A stretch of 64,000 nt of DNA from Oscheius onirici. Taxonomy: Eukaryota > Nematoda > Chromadorea > Rhabditida > Rhabditidae. Positions within the stretch are counted from its first letter, which is position 1; the number at the start of each line of letters is the position of its first letter. The position numbers were made by a program, and so were the translations under genes. Below the pieces are notes generated by a model. The model was not told the DNA's origin. It did not search any database and worked only from the letters and a program-made list of their open reading frames with translations. The stretch spans positions 11,594,001-11,658,000 of the forward strand of contig OW051473.1 in assembly GCA_932521025.1 (NCBI GenBank), in the 5' to 3' direction. Of the stretch, positions 9,946 through 22,141 are shown piece after piece.

Positions 9946-12390
9946 ATGAGGCCTCTTGTGTCACTTCTCATCCTTTTTGTTGTTAGAGATGCTATATCAA
10001 CAGAAAGTTTAAGTAAGCGCTAAGGAATCCACTTCATAAATAGTTGTTAAGACTGTAACGACACGAGGATTCTCACCACTGAAAGCGACTACTTGTTCGA
10101 AATACACAATCCAGATAAGCCGAACGGGTGCGTTGCCAATGTAAGTCGTTTTTAAAACTTGTTTGTTTAACACATTTTAGTTTACCATCGAAGACCCTTA
10201 TGTAGTTCCAGTATTCAATGTCTCAATTTCGGGGTTTCCCTTTATGTACATTGAAATTGTTGTCATTTTTTTCAATTTAACCAACATGTCTACCGGAAGT
10301 ATGCAATAGTTCGTTAAATTTGCACAATGTTCAATTTCTTTAAGTTTTTCCGATCCCGGGATTTACATTGGACGGCCCTTGCCTTTTCTGTTGACTCTGT
10401 ACAACTTTCCAGAATTGAATCCCAATACAACAGTTTACAGCGTCTATCTTACTGGGAAGAACAGTAAGGTCTTTTTTTTGAAGTAGATGTGAAAAATATT
10501 CAGTATCTCCCTCTCGAATCAGTAATCTGACCGTCTACGATGATGGTTCAGTGACTTTTCTTGACTCTGAGTTCTTGACTCCTTCCAGGACGGCCATACA
10601 GCTATATCATTCAAAAAGTGAGTTTAATGAAACTTCCGATCTTGCTAGCAAAGGTTGAAACTGATTTCGAAAAATATCTTTAGATTGAGTAGTCGAATCA
10701 ACATAAATTTTTTGTTTTCTTTTTCTATTTTGGCTTTTTCGCGGGATATGGTCCGAATTGTCACGGTGTGATTCAAACGTTTAAGCTTTGAAAGCTGTTA
10801 CTAAACTTAACCGTTTTACCCACATTGACTTCGCTAGAACTGTTTTTAGGTTTTGAGAGGGAGGTCGTTATTTTTGCAATCATTTTCGGTATTTAATGCA
10901 GCCTCAAAAGTTAAGACTAAGAGCTTGATCTTGTCTTCAAACCGACGGCAAACTTACTAATACACGCCCGTGATCATTAGTTTAAGAATAAGTTCCTCTG
11001 CTCTGATTTTCAATAAAACCCGTTTTACATTATCACTCTAGATACAACCCTACAGCTACGAGCATTACAATACCCTCACAATAATTGGACTTCCGTCGAC
11101 GTTGATACTCTTCTGATTTATGGAGACGGAGAATTCATGTGCACGTACGTTTTTTTCAGGCATTAACGAAAGTCTAGGGCATTCGACATGCTGACTGAAT
11201 ATGACAACAAGGATTGGATCAAGTACGCAAAAACGTTTACAGTATTCTCAACGAATCCTCGGGGAAGACAAGGGATCACATTCCTATCTGCTATCAACTA
11301 CAGTAACCGGGTTCTTAAACGGTAAAACAGAGACTTAGCGTTTCCTGGAACAGTTCAAGTCACCGCTCTTTCTGATGCAGATGGTCCTGTAAGTGTATCA
11401 GCAGAAGACGGTCCAGTCATCAATCACTACATAGCTCCGAGGGGATCAAATACTATCCGATACTCTTATGGAATTACATTCGTAAGTTACGTTCATTGTT
11501 CCATCCTTCTGTCAGTTTGATGCAGGAGCCCTGACTTTCTATGCTGGAGCCATAACAAATCCTAAGGACAGTCTAATGCTCATCAATATAACGTAAATCA
11601 TGTTTCTGATAGCAATTGTCGTTTAGGGAGGAACAAGCCCCGTTGTCGGTTCCACTTGTCGTCAAGGGTCGTGGTAGAACGCTTTTATTGGACAGAGGAA
11701 ATATTATCATTGATACTCAAATTTCTTCTCAAGGTAAGAAGTCACGACCACTTCCCAATTATGGAGTGGGTCAGAAGTCTTTGGACGCCGATCAGACGAA
11801 ATGTCTGGATGACTAAATGAAAATACAGTGACACTTTCTAAAGTATCCGATCAAACTTTATAAGAAAATGATCTTGTTCCGCTTACTTCTTGTTTAGAAA
11901 GCTTTAACCTGGTCAAGGCTGGTCAACGAGGAATACTCATGTCATCCACCTATCCGTATAGCGGCGGAGAAGACGAGTTCGACGCCATTAAGCTTCAAGG
12001 AGCTGGTCTGTTCTTGTTCTATATCAGTCAGAAATCTTCTAGACAATGAAACACTAACGTACCATCTGGACATTGTGGCTCCTGGCCTGAATCCCGGTGA
12101 TTTTTTGACAATTGGATCAAAAGATGTCAATGGCGAAAACCATGCGGAGAGTTTCTCTGATGCCGTCCAAACTACTATCAAAATGACTGGAGTCGATTTG
12201 TATATAAGATACACTATTGGCGCTAGATCAGACGGACTACTTATTCGTTACTTCGTCAGTGAAGAAGAAATTGAGCCATTTGGAGGAAATGGAAATGGTC
12301 AGTGTTTCGAACTCCTTGTAGAAAAGGTTATTTTCAGGCCATCCATTTGAATTTTTAACATTTATGATTTTCACATTTTGCGCCATATAA
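9946..12390 (+). CDS. CUB-like domain secreted protein
   Basis: Multi-exon gene for a secreted nematode CUB-like protein, a family known from C. elegans as gut-expressed and often induced by pathogens. The ATG at 9946 starts a signal peptide (MRPLVSLLILFVVRDAIS). The next exon gives NCNDTRILTTESDYLFEIHN followed by GCVAN. Later exons contain YGDGEFMC, FTVFSTNPRGRQGITF, PGTVQVTALSDADGPVSVS, FYAGAITNPKDSLMLINIT, LSVPLVVKGRGRT and VDLYIRYTIGARSDGLLIRY, separated by introns of about 35-250 nt. The last exon is a short hydrophobic tail (FEFLTFMIFTFCAI) before the stop at 12388-12390, resembling a GPI-attachment signal. The length, near 450 residues, exceeds a single CUB-like domain, so a second diverged module is likely. 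The exons near 10200 are uncertain. Family assignment rests on motif style and architecture; the role in defence is family knowledge. Confidence 0.68.
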
Positions 12391-13078
12391 ACAGTTATGA
12401 TTCTGTTTTGAAGCCTGATTTGTTCAAGTAAAAAAGGGTCTATAGTAACCCGAGATGCGTTCGTTACGGGACTCAGACTTATTTTTTACCTAAAATATTG
12501 AATACTCAGTCAAGTTCAATTGCCGCTGCGTACTCAGCTGAGTATCGTATTTTACAGTCCGCATTGGTCCCGGAACGGAACCACTGTCGGGTTACTGTAT
12601 TACGTCTTATTTCACCAGACCGCATTATAAGTTTTAAATGATCGTTTTCTTCCCTGATTATTGTTCTTTCGGTATCGATTTTCCCATTTCGACGCTTTTA
12701 TGAGCTTCACATTTTTCAGCACTCCAAAGCCATCATTTTTACACGTTGTAGACTCATTCAAGCATCTCCTTGGAAACGGTAGTTATAATGTCCGATGAAC
12801 CTTCACCTTTTTTCAAGCTACTTCTAACCCTGGTGTTTGTAGTAGCTGTTCCAAGCGGGAGCATGACACATTTGCGCCGAATGTTGCAGAATATCAACAA
12901 TAGAAATCGTAAACATTTTGCCCAACCTTTTCACAAGGCTTTCACGTTTCAACAATGAAAAGTTTCTATTTTGGAAGAGGTGGGAGACGAGAGACACGAG
13001 AGCCAGAGAGGTCAGAGCGAGCGGGCGGGAGGACAGGGACGCATAGGCGATCAGAACAACAAACGGCCTCGGCAGAAG
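12391..13078. other. Spacer before the phospholipase C gene
   Basis: Holds the 3-prime end of the CUB-like gene and the presumed promoter of the phospholipase C. A frame at 12770-12955 with a hydrophobic run has no recognisable domain. An upstream first exon of the phospholipase could lie here but I cannot place it. Confidence 0.4.
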
Positions 13079-16000
13079 ATGAACAGCGAGGATCTCGTCT
13101 GGGCCAAGGAAGGAACTGCTGTTCATCGAATTAAACGGTTAGTTATAGCTATGTTTCTTCTAAAAACTGAAATTACCTTTTGACAACTTAAAAATTCGAA
13201 TTTTGGCTTGTTTACACCGTTTTATTGCATTTCCGCGTCGTTAACCTTTCGAAAAACGAAAAATTTTGGTCGAATAACAATTCCAGAACAGAGCAAAGTG
13301 TTTGTTGCTGTTTATCAAGTACCTTCTACGACTATTTCACTGTGTGAGACCTCCATTTTTGGTTTCCATTCAATTCTGTTTCTTTACGTTTTGATCCATT
13401 TTTCATCTGGAAGAGCCGTTCAATAGCATTTGTGTTGTCTTCCCTCGGCCGCACGTGTTTCCGCTCAAAACTGTCGTTTTTCAGGGGAAAAGCCGCCAAT
13501 GCCAGTCGTCTCGCCCTGAACGATGAAAAGTACCTAAGCTATTACTCAAACGGCTGCTTCAGCATCCTGCCCAACAGCATCAAATCAGGTACGTTACTGT
13601 TCACTAAGAGCGAAAGTAATTGGTTCCTTCCTCCCCTGAAGAATTTTTGCAGCGGTCAGAACCGGTTGACCGGCTGCTATGCCCGACACGCAGCATAAAA
13701 AAGAGTATCGCCGAAATTGCGAAAGGGCGGCACGCGATCTTTTGGAGCCTTTTAATTTCAGGAAAAAGAGGCACATAGCCGTAAAAACGATTAATATTGC
13801 ATGATTGTCCATGGTTAATTCATGTCACTCGACCCGATACCTTTGAAATTCAACCCACTTCCGTTTCTCTGATCAAATATGACCCGTCACTATGGAATCA
13901 TTGAACTTTTTTCAGTGCCAGTCTCTGAAATCCTAGAAGTCAGGTCAGGTTATGCTACAGACAACCTCCAGCGGGCATCGAGAGAATACAGCTTTCAAAC
14001 GCAGCATCCGGTAGGGGAATTAGAAATATCAGTAAAATTTGAAATTTTTAGGAAGGCAGATGCTTTTCGGTCATCTTCACTCATGTCAAGTTTCTCCACA
14101 AATCTGTTGATTTCTGCGTAGATTCGAAAGAGGTAGGCAGATAATTTGTAAAAAGTATTTTTATGTGAATTTAGACCAGAGACAGATGGATTCTCGTGCT
14201 TAGTCATCTTCTGTCTTTGGCAAAGGAACAGAGGGTACAGTTCAATGAGACGGAATGGCTGAGGAGCAAGTTCCATCAGGCCGATCTGAACAAAAATGGT
14301 AGTCTTTTCCACTAGTTTTTTTAATTACCTACTTTAAAGGAAGTCTATCCTTTGACGAAGTTTGGAATCTGTTAAAAAAGATGAATCTGCAGCTGAGTGA
14401 GAGATATGCCAAGGCTATCTTCAGAGTAAGAGTCATGAAAAACGAAAAAAAAAAGTTTTTTCAGGACTCTGAAATTGAGAGCACTAGAGACGGTGTTTTA
14501 AATGAACAAGAGTTTTTGAACTTTTTCGAACGCTTGACGGAGAGACCGGAACTTCGACATGTTCTCAGAATGGCCAGCAAGGATGGTGTCGAGACAATCA
14601 CCGCTAATGAACTGCACAAATTTCTCGCCGAAGAACAAGGGGTAAAAACTTCTAGTTTTTTTAAAGATTCTCTTTTTTCAGTTCAACGACGTGGACTTGA
14701 AGAAGGCCGAGTCGATTCTTGAGACTTTCGAACAGGCAGTTTCCGAGAAATCCAAGGAACTGCTGATGGGAGTCATTGGTCTCCGTCGATTGCTCCAATC
14801 TCGCTGGGGAAACATTATGCTACCTGGGCATGACGGAGTTTTCCAGGTTTGAGATCAAAAAATCTTTATATATATAATTAAACAGGACATGGACTTGCCG
14901 CTTCAAAACTACTATTGCAACTCGTCTCACAACACCTATCTCACTGGCCTTCAGCTGAAGGGAGAAGCTACTGTGGAAGGATACATTGCAGCTCTAAAGA
15001 AAGGAGCCAGACTATTGGAATGTAAGTGTTTAGTTCCATTTTTTGTTCAAAACGATAATATTTTCTTCTTTAGAATGCCATATTACTGGTAAGACGCGGT
15101 ATTTGAATAAATGGATGCACGGAGAGAGAGTTAAAAAAGTATTAATTCTTATTTGATGCTCATCCGTAGTTATGGAAGCTGGTACTGTAGATGATTAAAT
15201 GACTGATGCCATTGAACTTATAGTACTTCTACCCGAATTCCCAGTTCATTCCAAACAAACTACAATTTCAGTGGACTGTTTCGACGGAGATCACGGAGAA
15301 CCTGTCATCACTCACAAAAACACTTTGATTCAACCCATTACATTGAGGAATGCACTTCAAGCAATCAAGGTTATTCAGTCCTTTGTACTTTTACCAGTGC
15401 TAACATTTCAGAAAACGGCCTTTGAAACAAGTCCCTATCCAGTTATACTAACTGTGGAGAATCATATGTCAATCCCACAGCAGAAAGTAATGGTGGACTT
15501 GTTGGATGAGGTGTGATTTCACTCCCAGACGTAACTAATCAGATTTTTAAGATCTTGGGAGATATGCTGTACAAACCGACTCGTGATAGTGGCAAGAATC
15601 CTCTTCCTAGTCCCAATCAACTCAAGAGAAAGTTTCTGATTCGCGGAAAGAAGATCTTCACGTCTGATGAAGTTGATGACTATGAGGAACACGAGTCACC
15701 GATTCTGGAAAAGGTTCTTTTGTTCGGTTTTTGTAAAAAATCAGTTTTCAGCCACCAATTGTACATCACAACATAATCGACCCATCGCTTTCTGCTCTCA
15801 TTGCTCTGCCATCCGTGAAGATTGGTCTGAACATTTATGACGACCTTCAGCAGCGTAAAATTTCACTCGAGCAATGCTAACTTGAATATTTAGATCCAAC
15901 CGATGGCTCTCCTTCCTTGAGTGAGAACAAGGTCCACGCTTACTATGAAGCAGGATTTCCCATAGCATTGTACTGTGCTTCGAGATTCGTCAAAAGTTAT

Positions 16001-16711
16001 CCGAAAGTATGTTCACTTGAGTTAATTTAATCTTTTTTAGGGTCTAAGACAGGATTCTTCAAACCTGAACCCCATGTTCACTTGGCTCTGTGGAATCCAG
16101 AGTGCGGCCATGAACATGCAGACGGCTGGAGAGGTTTGAGACTTATTTTCACTGTGAATATGAGACTTCAGGACCTAGACCTGAACACCGGACTCTTCAG
16201 AATCAATGGAAACTGCGGTTTCGTTCTGAAGCCTCAAATTCTTCTGGAAGGAAAAGATCCAAGGACAATTCTTCGGCCGAAGATAAATCTCTGTGTTGCC
16301 ATCATCAGTGCTCAGTACTTGCCTAAATCTGAGCCAGGAAAGGACATCATCGATCCGTATGTGACTGTTCAAGTCTTTGGAGTCCCGAAGGACGAGTTGA
16401 AGCAGAAAACACGTACTATTAAGGATAACGGTAAGAATTATTAAAATGGCCTTTTAAAATTGCGTTCAGGTTTCAATCCTACGTGGAATGAAGAGTTTAG
16501 CTTCTTACTTCACGCTCCAGAAGTGGCTATGCTCCGATTCTGCGTGAAAGATTTCGACTCGACCTCGTCCAACGATTTTGTGGGAGAATTTTCCATTCCA
16601 GTCACTAGCATTCGGCCGGGATACTCCCAAATCCGTCTTAACACTGGCTATCAGCACGTCATGGATAATTCCGCTTCCCTGTTCGTTCGTGTGGCCATTG
16701 ACCCTGCCTAA
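13079..16711 (+). CDS. Phosphoinositide phospholipase C, delta-type (plc-4-like)
   Basis: Hydrolyses PIP2 to IP3 and diacylglycerol at the membrane. Domains in order: an N-terminal PH domain spread over four exons ([60 protein letters not shown]); EF hands, one with a canonical loop ([12 protein letters not shown]); the X box ([19 protein letters not shown] ... [20 protein letters not shown] ... VILTVENH); the Y box ([19 protein letters not shown] ... [14 protein letters not shown]); and a C-terminal C2 domain ending at the stop at 16709-16711. Relative to rat PLC-delta1, both catalytic histidines (SSHN and ITHK), the calcium ligands in LELDCFD and the glutamate in VENH are present. Two PIP2-contacting positions are changed (see findings). 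The start at 13079 is tentative because an earlier exon may exist. The 250-nt intron after LLE was bridged by the frame L-E-L-D. pll-1-like is the alternative, but the retained histidines argue for an active enzyme. Confidence 0.9.
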
Positions 16712-16848
16712 GTTTTAGCATGCCCACGTGTCTGAATTTTTATAAAACCAAAGCTGGTGCCTTTTTACTTCTACGAGTTTTACTTTTCCCAGAGTCGTTT
16801 GCCCGTACCTGTGATTCAAAGTGTATTTTATAGTCATAAGTAAAGATT

Positions 16849-17430
16849 TTATGGTTTTATATAAGCGTTTTTGTAGTCGGTATTAGACGTTGAAAATTCG
16901 AGAAAACTGTTTAGATGCGACGGTGGTTTCCACCTGAATAGTGCCTTTCCCCTTTTACTGTCTGATAAATACAAGGTGGTTCGAGATGCAGTCTTGGGAG
17001 TATAGCCGGCATCGCAAAACCTAGTAAAGATGATATTCCCTAATAAAACAGTAAATGAATTTATATATAGATATTTATTAGGAGTAAGAGAGAAGAGAGC
17101 ACAAGAGGGAACACATGGGATGAATTTTGCATTCTGAGTATTTGTGGGATGGGTCATAGGCCAGACAGTTCTGGTAGATCTGAAGGACTTGGGCTTTTTG
17201 CAGCCGGAACTGAGGCTGGGATACGTTGGGCAGTTTGTTCCGTAATGATCCTCAGAGATTAAGCCAAGATGCATCTCTGGTCCGAGGGAACAGAACGGCA
17301 TCCATGGTTTTGATGCTGACTGAGATTGGAGGTAGTTGTGACCGGATCTCCACGTCCAGACATACTTCGCTGTGTAGTGGCTCATACAGTTTGTTCTGTA
17401 TGGACAGCCATTGGTTGGGGTCCAAATTAC
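16849..17430 (-). CDS. Uncharacterised open frame, possibly a cysteine-containing protein
   Basis: A long minus-strand frame starts upstream of 17385 with TPTNGCPYRTNCMSHYTAKY and runs past 17100 with repeated Y-x-T-N-C motifs (YRTNC, YGTNC) and scattered cysteines. An AATAAA polyadenylation-type signal lies within the frame near 17070, which suggests the real gene, if any, ends before it. No signal peptide or domain is recognised, and upstream exons could not be placed. It may be the last exon of a gene convergent with the phospholipase C, or a chance frame. Confidence 0.2.
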   Translation of the reverse strand, partial: VIWTPTNGCPYRTNCMSHYTAKYVWTWRSGHNYLQSQSASKPWMPFCSLGPEMHLGLISEDHYGTNCPTYPSLSSGCKKPKSFRSTRTVWPMTHPTNTQNAKFIPCVPSCALFSLTPNKYLYINSFTVLLGNIIFTRFCDAGYTPKTASRTTLYLSDSKRGKALFRWKPPSHLNSFLEFSTSNTDYKNAYIKP

Positions 17431-18869
17431 GTCATGTCAACCAAAATTCCATCCAAATCGACTTTGTAAGAAAGTCTGAAAGAAAATGATGAGAAGAAAA
17501 AGTTTGGGGTAGAGATGAAAGCAGAGGTGAAAAAAGTTGGAAAAGAGCATTTGGACGCGATGGAAGTGAGCAATGCGTAAGCTGCGAAATGTCAAAAAAA
17601 GTGCCCATCGTTCCGATCGATGCTCGCGAGCGAACTTTGCTAGTTGTGTAATTTCACACTTTATTCATGTTCAGCACAGCCTTATTTCCGCCTTCTCTGT
17701 ACATCTTGCTGTCTTTGGTAGTAATCTTGCTTTATTTAGGGCTCTTACATGGCTTGTACGTTTGACATCAACTACATTGAAGTCGTCCGTTTCGGTAGGT
17801 AAACCATCATTCCATATTTACAGCAATTTTTTCCAGATAACCCTTGCAGAGGACATCTTTATTTTTCTAGTATGAACAAGGGAGGTCTATTCAAGGAAAT
17901 CTTCAAAGATGATCCGTTGGTTTCCATCTTGATGTGATTTCCAGACAGAACCAGTTCACAATCCTCCAGAACATGGAAATCTGACTCTAGCAGAAGATTG
18001 TAGATTCGTATCCTGCCAGGGTAGCTAAATATCCCAAACGCCGTCGGTGAATGAAGAGAGAAAAAATAATGAGAGGTTTATTGTAACTGATAACACATAG
18101 ACATCTGGCCCGTTTTTATAACTTTCTAATGTTGTATCTTTCGGCTGTCGGCGTCAGGCGAGCATCGGCTTCATGAGACGTGACATTTTCAAACTTTGCT
18201 GAATCAGTCTGTTCGATAGCAGAGATTTGGAGATTCGTCTGAACGTTGTTGGAAAATGCGCAAAAGGAATACGAAGCTGGACAATACAGAGAGTGTAGCT
18301 CATCTAGTTCAGTGATTCGGTCAACTCCTCTTCTAAGAGCTCAGTTCTTCGTGATTTTTTATAAAAATTATACCAAGCCTAAGTTGTCCACTCCGATATC
18401 TAATGGAAAAGTTTTTAGGGGACCATAACTTTCTTTAACATCCGATTGTAGAACGAACATTCTGGGCAATGGATATAAAATTATCTTTAAAATGTTGCAA
18501 TGACTATTCGGCTTTATCAGGGTCTTAGTAGCAGATAAAGACAGATTAACGACGGTACAAAAGAAAAAACAACTGTATCCAATAGTGAAATTCAACTCTA
18601 CAGCGACTCACATCTCCCACCCCTAAGGAAAAGCGGTTATCAACAATTGTTGTGATGAAACGCTCTTACCAAGACGTACTTTTTGTCACGTCTTTTTCTG
18701 CTCTAATCAGTTGTTGCCATACAGTCACCTAATAATTTCCAGTACCGTGATCGTTTGAATTTTGTAACGGTCGACTCATCCTCTCAGACGGACGTAATCT
18801 TCCTAAGTGACGAGGTGTTCTTGTAGAGAATAAAGGCGATGCGTCACACAGGCTTGAATAAGAACTCCG
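17431..18869. other. Intergenic, one possible minus-strand exon
   Basis: Mostly without coding support. On the minus strand, about 18050-17875 reads without a stop as FGIFSYPGRIRIYNLLLESD and on through LEDCELVLSGNHIK to ILEK and a stop. It could be one exon of an unrecognised gene. The right end is the promoter of the first aspartyl protease. Confidence 0.35.
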
Positions 18870-18877
18870 TGATAAGA
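18870..18877 (+). promoter_or_regulatory. GATA site before aspartyl protease A
   Basis: TGATAAGA lies 31 bp before the ATG at 18909. It matches the extended TGATAA site preferred by the worm intestinal factor ELT-2. Function is inferred from position and from the gene family. Confidence 0.5.
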
Positions 18878-18908
18878 TAGTCCCACATTGGCCGGGTTTC
18901 ATTGCACC

Positions 18909-20547
18909 ATGATTCCACCCGTTCTACTCTCACTCATTTCCCTATGCTCAGCTGGAGTTTTTGTAATGGAAACGAAGAAACATCGTGGCATCAAGAATTC
19001 TATCAAGTAGCGAATTTTCACATGTATTCATATCATATTTTTTCTCAGAAATGGAACATATGTTGCATATAGAAACGAAGTGGTAAGACAACGAACGATT
19101 GCTGTTTCGAATGACCTGACCGGCACCGGCGGTCTCACAGACTACTACGATGACTTTTACATAGGAGAGGTCACGATTGGAACACCACGTAAGAAATATT
19201 TATGACTAAAACATTAAAATTCAGCACAAACCTTTAATCTGGTCATGGATACGGGTTCCACAGATCTCTGGGTCATTGATTCTTCCTGTAACTATGTTCA
19301 ATGTCTTGGGTCGTGAGTCATGCTCTTATAATCTTTTTTTAAGGTCTTTTTCAGTGATCGGCGAAAAAACCAGTTTAAAACCTACGCATCTTCTACTTTT
19401 AGAAATACATCCCATACATTTTTCATTCAGTACGGACTAGGACATTGCAGTGGAAACATTGCTTATGATACTATAAACTTTGGAGGTTAATAATTTTATT
19501 ATTATAGTATTTTATTTAAATCTAAGGTTATAGGCTTCACAGTTCAGCAGCAGGTGCTAGGAGTGGCTAGCAATGTAGCCAAAACTTTTGGGGATCAGCC
19601 GATGGACGGCATTTTCGGCATGGGTTGGCCCTCGCTGGCTGAAACGACAAAGTATGGAGGGCAACCGCCCCTTCAGAACATTCTGGGACAGATGGATAAG
19701 CCGATTTTCACCGTCTACTTGGGAACTGTGGTGAGTTGAGTGAAGAAACCAAGAGATTTCGTTTTTCAGAGAACAAGTGGAAACGATGGAAGAATAACCT
19801 ACGGAGGATTTGATGATACATACTGCGAATCAACTATTAACTACATTGGACTAACTAGACAAGCTTGGTGGGCATTCAGTCTCGATGTGAGTTTTTGAAC
19901 GGCAGTTTTCTCTAGATTAATTACTGGGGGGATAAAGTTTTGATTAAACAACGCAAATACTCATTTCAGGGCTTCTCCGTTAGTTCCTACTCCTATAGCA
20001 CTCGTCAAATGGCCATTTCTGACACTGGAACCTCCTGGATCGGAGCCCCTTCAACTGTTGTGAAAAACGTAACTTTTGGAAATTAACCATAAAAATACTT
20101 GAAATTTTAGGTTGCCGCCCATCTGGGAGCCAAATATTCTTTGCTCTACCAGATTTATGTCATTCCTTGCGCAAACAAAGCCAGTCTTCCATCGATCTAT
20201 TTCAATATCAATGGAATTAAATATGACATTGATCCCGAAGATTATCTCATTGATATTGACCTAGGAAATGATCAGGTTTGTTTGTGAAATTTGCGAAAAA
20301 TATACAATTCCAGTGTGCTTTAACATTCTTCTCACAAGATGGCGGCAACGGTAACAATCCTGCCTGGACCTTGGGAGACACGTTCATTCGAGGATTCTGC
20401 AATGTTTATGACATCGGAAATTCAAAGATCGGTTTTTCTCGAGTGAAGGGACGAGATGGTCCGAAAGGTGCAGGAGATACGAAAAGAGCCGGGCTGTTCA
20501 CTATATTTTTGAGCTTATTGTCTTGTTTGTATTATATGTTCCATTGA
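18909..20547 (+). CDS. Pepsin-type aspartyl protease with hydrophobic C-terminal tail
   Basis: A1-family aspartyl protease of the C. elegans asp group, probably a secreted or lysosomal gut digestive enzyme. The ATG at 18909 opens a signal peptide (MIPPVLLSLISLCSAG), followed by a propeptide. About eight exons follow. The first catalytic motif is VMDTGSTDLWV (aspartate near residue 89), the flap is FFIQYGLGHCSGN with the conserved tyrosine, and DGIFGMGWPSLA is typical. The second catalytic motif is ISDTGTSWIGAPS, and the C-terminal core is WTLGDTFIRGFCNVYDIGN. Introns are short except near 19925. After the usual end (KIGFSRV) it carries an extra charged stretch and a hydrophobic terminus (LFTIFLSLLSCLYYMF), absent from its paralogue at 24877. 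This looks like a GPI signal or membrane anchor. Same orientation as the paralogue, 4.3 kb away, with two transposons between. Confidence 0.92.
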
Positions 20548-21852
20548 TGAACTTTTATTTTATTGCAGTTAAAACAACTTTTATCACAATACTCCATCAG
20601 TAGTTGGGAAGGGGTGTGAATCATTACAAGGCCCGGATAGTCCAGTGGATAGAATGTTTTTTCTCAATTTCAGGTATAAACCGAGCGCGAATTCTACCCC
20701 GATGCACAAGGGTAGCTTATCATGGTATCTCTCGCCAGCTGCTTGAAAAACCAGGATGGAACCGCTCTCATCATTGCTTGAAAAATTCTCGACTTTTCAA
20801 ATGTGATCTGGACAGGCGAATTTCCCTGATTGAACAGTAAAACCCCAAGTACCGACTGTCATCTACATACCGTCGTTCTGAAACTCCTCTCCTCGTCGAA
20901 TATGTAATCCGGACAGGGGAGACAGCTTGAAAACCGAACAAACAACAAACAGCCAATATCTATCTACTACGATTAATCACATGTCAAAAAACTTTCCTAT
21001 TTGAAGAGATTGATTAATTAAAGATATCAAAATCGAGTGTACAGAATATCCAACTCTTGTTCAGAAAGAGCAGTAATGTTGAATTTTGCCTTCATAACAA
21101 TTTTTGAGATAAGGACACCTGGAAGAATCGCGTATGACTTGCTTACGTCACAAGTGTTTGTTGCTTTTCAGCAGAACAGAAAAATGTTTCTGAACTCTTA
21201 CGCACACCTTTCTCAGTGAAGGAAAGAAGTTTTTACAGCTACAAGCAAACAGAACTTTCAAACAATAATTGTTTGCATAGCTTTTAAAAAATACTAAAAG
21301 AACCAAGGCTAAAATCGATATTTCTGTGTGTCTGTCTGTAGCCTCGGCTTAGGCAAAGTGAAAAACGTTTGTGCGGGATCGAACCCGCGACCCTTGGACA
21401 CCGTGTTTGCGCGCGCTGGCACTGCGCCACGGAGGCAAGCGCGCTTTTTTTTGGGTTTGGGAAAGTTCGCAGAAGATATGACGCTCAGTTAGTTCAGGCC
21501 AGGCTGTCCTGTTGCCCTACCTGCCACTCGGCCATGGGTGTAAGTTGTAAATTCCCACGCAGTTATGTGTCTATCTCGGGCCAGTTTGGGCTAGTCGAAA
21601 ACAGAAATTCTTAGTCTAAGTTGAGCGTGATACAAAATCTGTCGAAACATTTTATTGCTCTGATATCACTGTCTGTCAAGCTTATCTGTTTCCGGCGACG
21701 TGGATGGCTCAAAGTAGCACAGTGAATTAAAAATATGTACCTGAATAAACTTTCAGAACACAAACTTTGCCAGCTATGCTAACCTTATCGGCAATTGTTG
21801 GAGCCAGCTCAAGTAGATTAATACTCTGCCTGATAAAGTTACTTTTTGTTCA
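20548..21852. other. Intergenic with a tRNA-like repeat
   Basis: No gene. A tRNA-derived repeat at 21365-21605 is listed separately. A tRNA-like start (GCCCGGATAGTCCAGTGGAT) at about 20632 is not followed by a usable T-arm and is probably another relic. Confidence 0.45.
21365..21605 (-). repeat. tRNA-like SINE-type repeat, copy 2
   Basis: Minus strand: GCCTCCGTGGCGCAGTGCCA is A-box-like and CGCGGGTTCGATCCCGC is B-box-like, 40-50 nt apart as in tRNA-derived SINEs. The acceptor arms do not pair, so it is not a working tRNA. Beyond it, GGGTGTAAGTT ... CGGGCCAGTTTG matches the block near 6724-6790, so the two are copies of one repeat. Confidence 0.5.
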
Positions 21853-22046
21853 TATAGTCCGCTGCAAAAGTTTTGGTACACCTGATTTTCGGGGACAAAA
21901 AAATGTTTCAGACCTCCAACAATGGTAGGAAACATGTATTTAAATAAGGATATTACGACATTAATTTCTGGCAAAAACATGCAATAGAAAAGTGTTTATT
22001 TCGAAATTTCAATTTTACCCGAGTCAAAAGTCTTGGTACACTTCGA
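21853..22046 (+). repeat. Left terminal inverted repeat of the Tc1-type element
   Basis: About 190 bp, nearly fully complementary to 23164-23353. The outer motif GCAAAAGTTTTGGTACACC and the inner motif GTCAAAAGTCTTGGTACAC are likely transposase binding sites. Confidence 0.85.
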
Positions 22047-22141
22047 TTGCGCGGTCTGTTTCTGTATTGTTTGTACGTTCTTCTGTATTTTTTGTTTCAA
22101 TTACACTTTTTTGATCAAAATCTAAATTTTCAGAAAATAAG

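Noticed and set aside
20632-20710. tRNA-like start GCCCGGATAGTCCAGTGGAT
   Set aside because: No pairing acceptor stem and no proper B box downstream, so not called as an RNA gene.
21774-21980. Minus-strand frame of 68 codons
   Set aside because: It lies in the left arm of the Tc1-type element and is explained by the inverted repeat.
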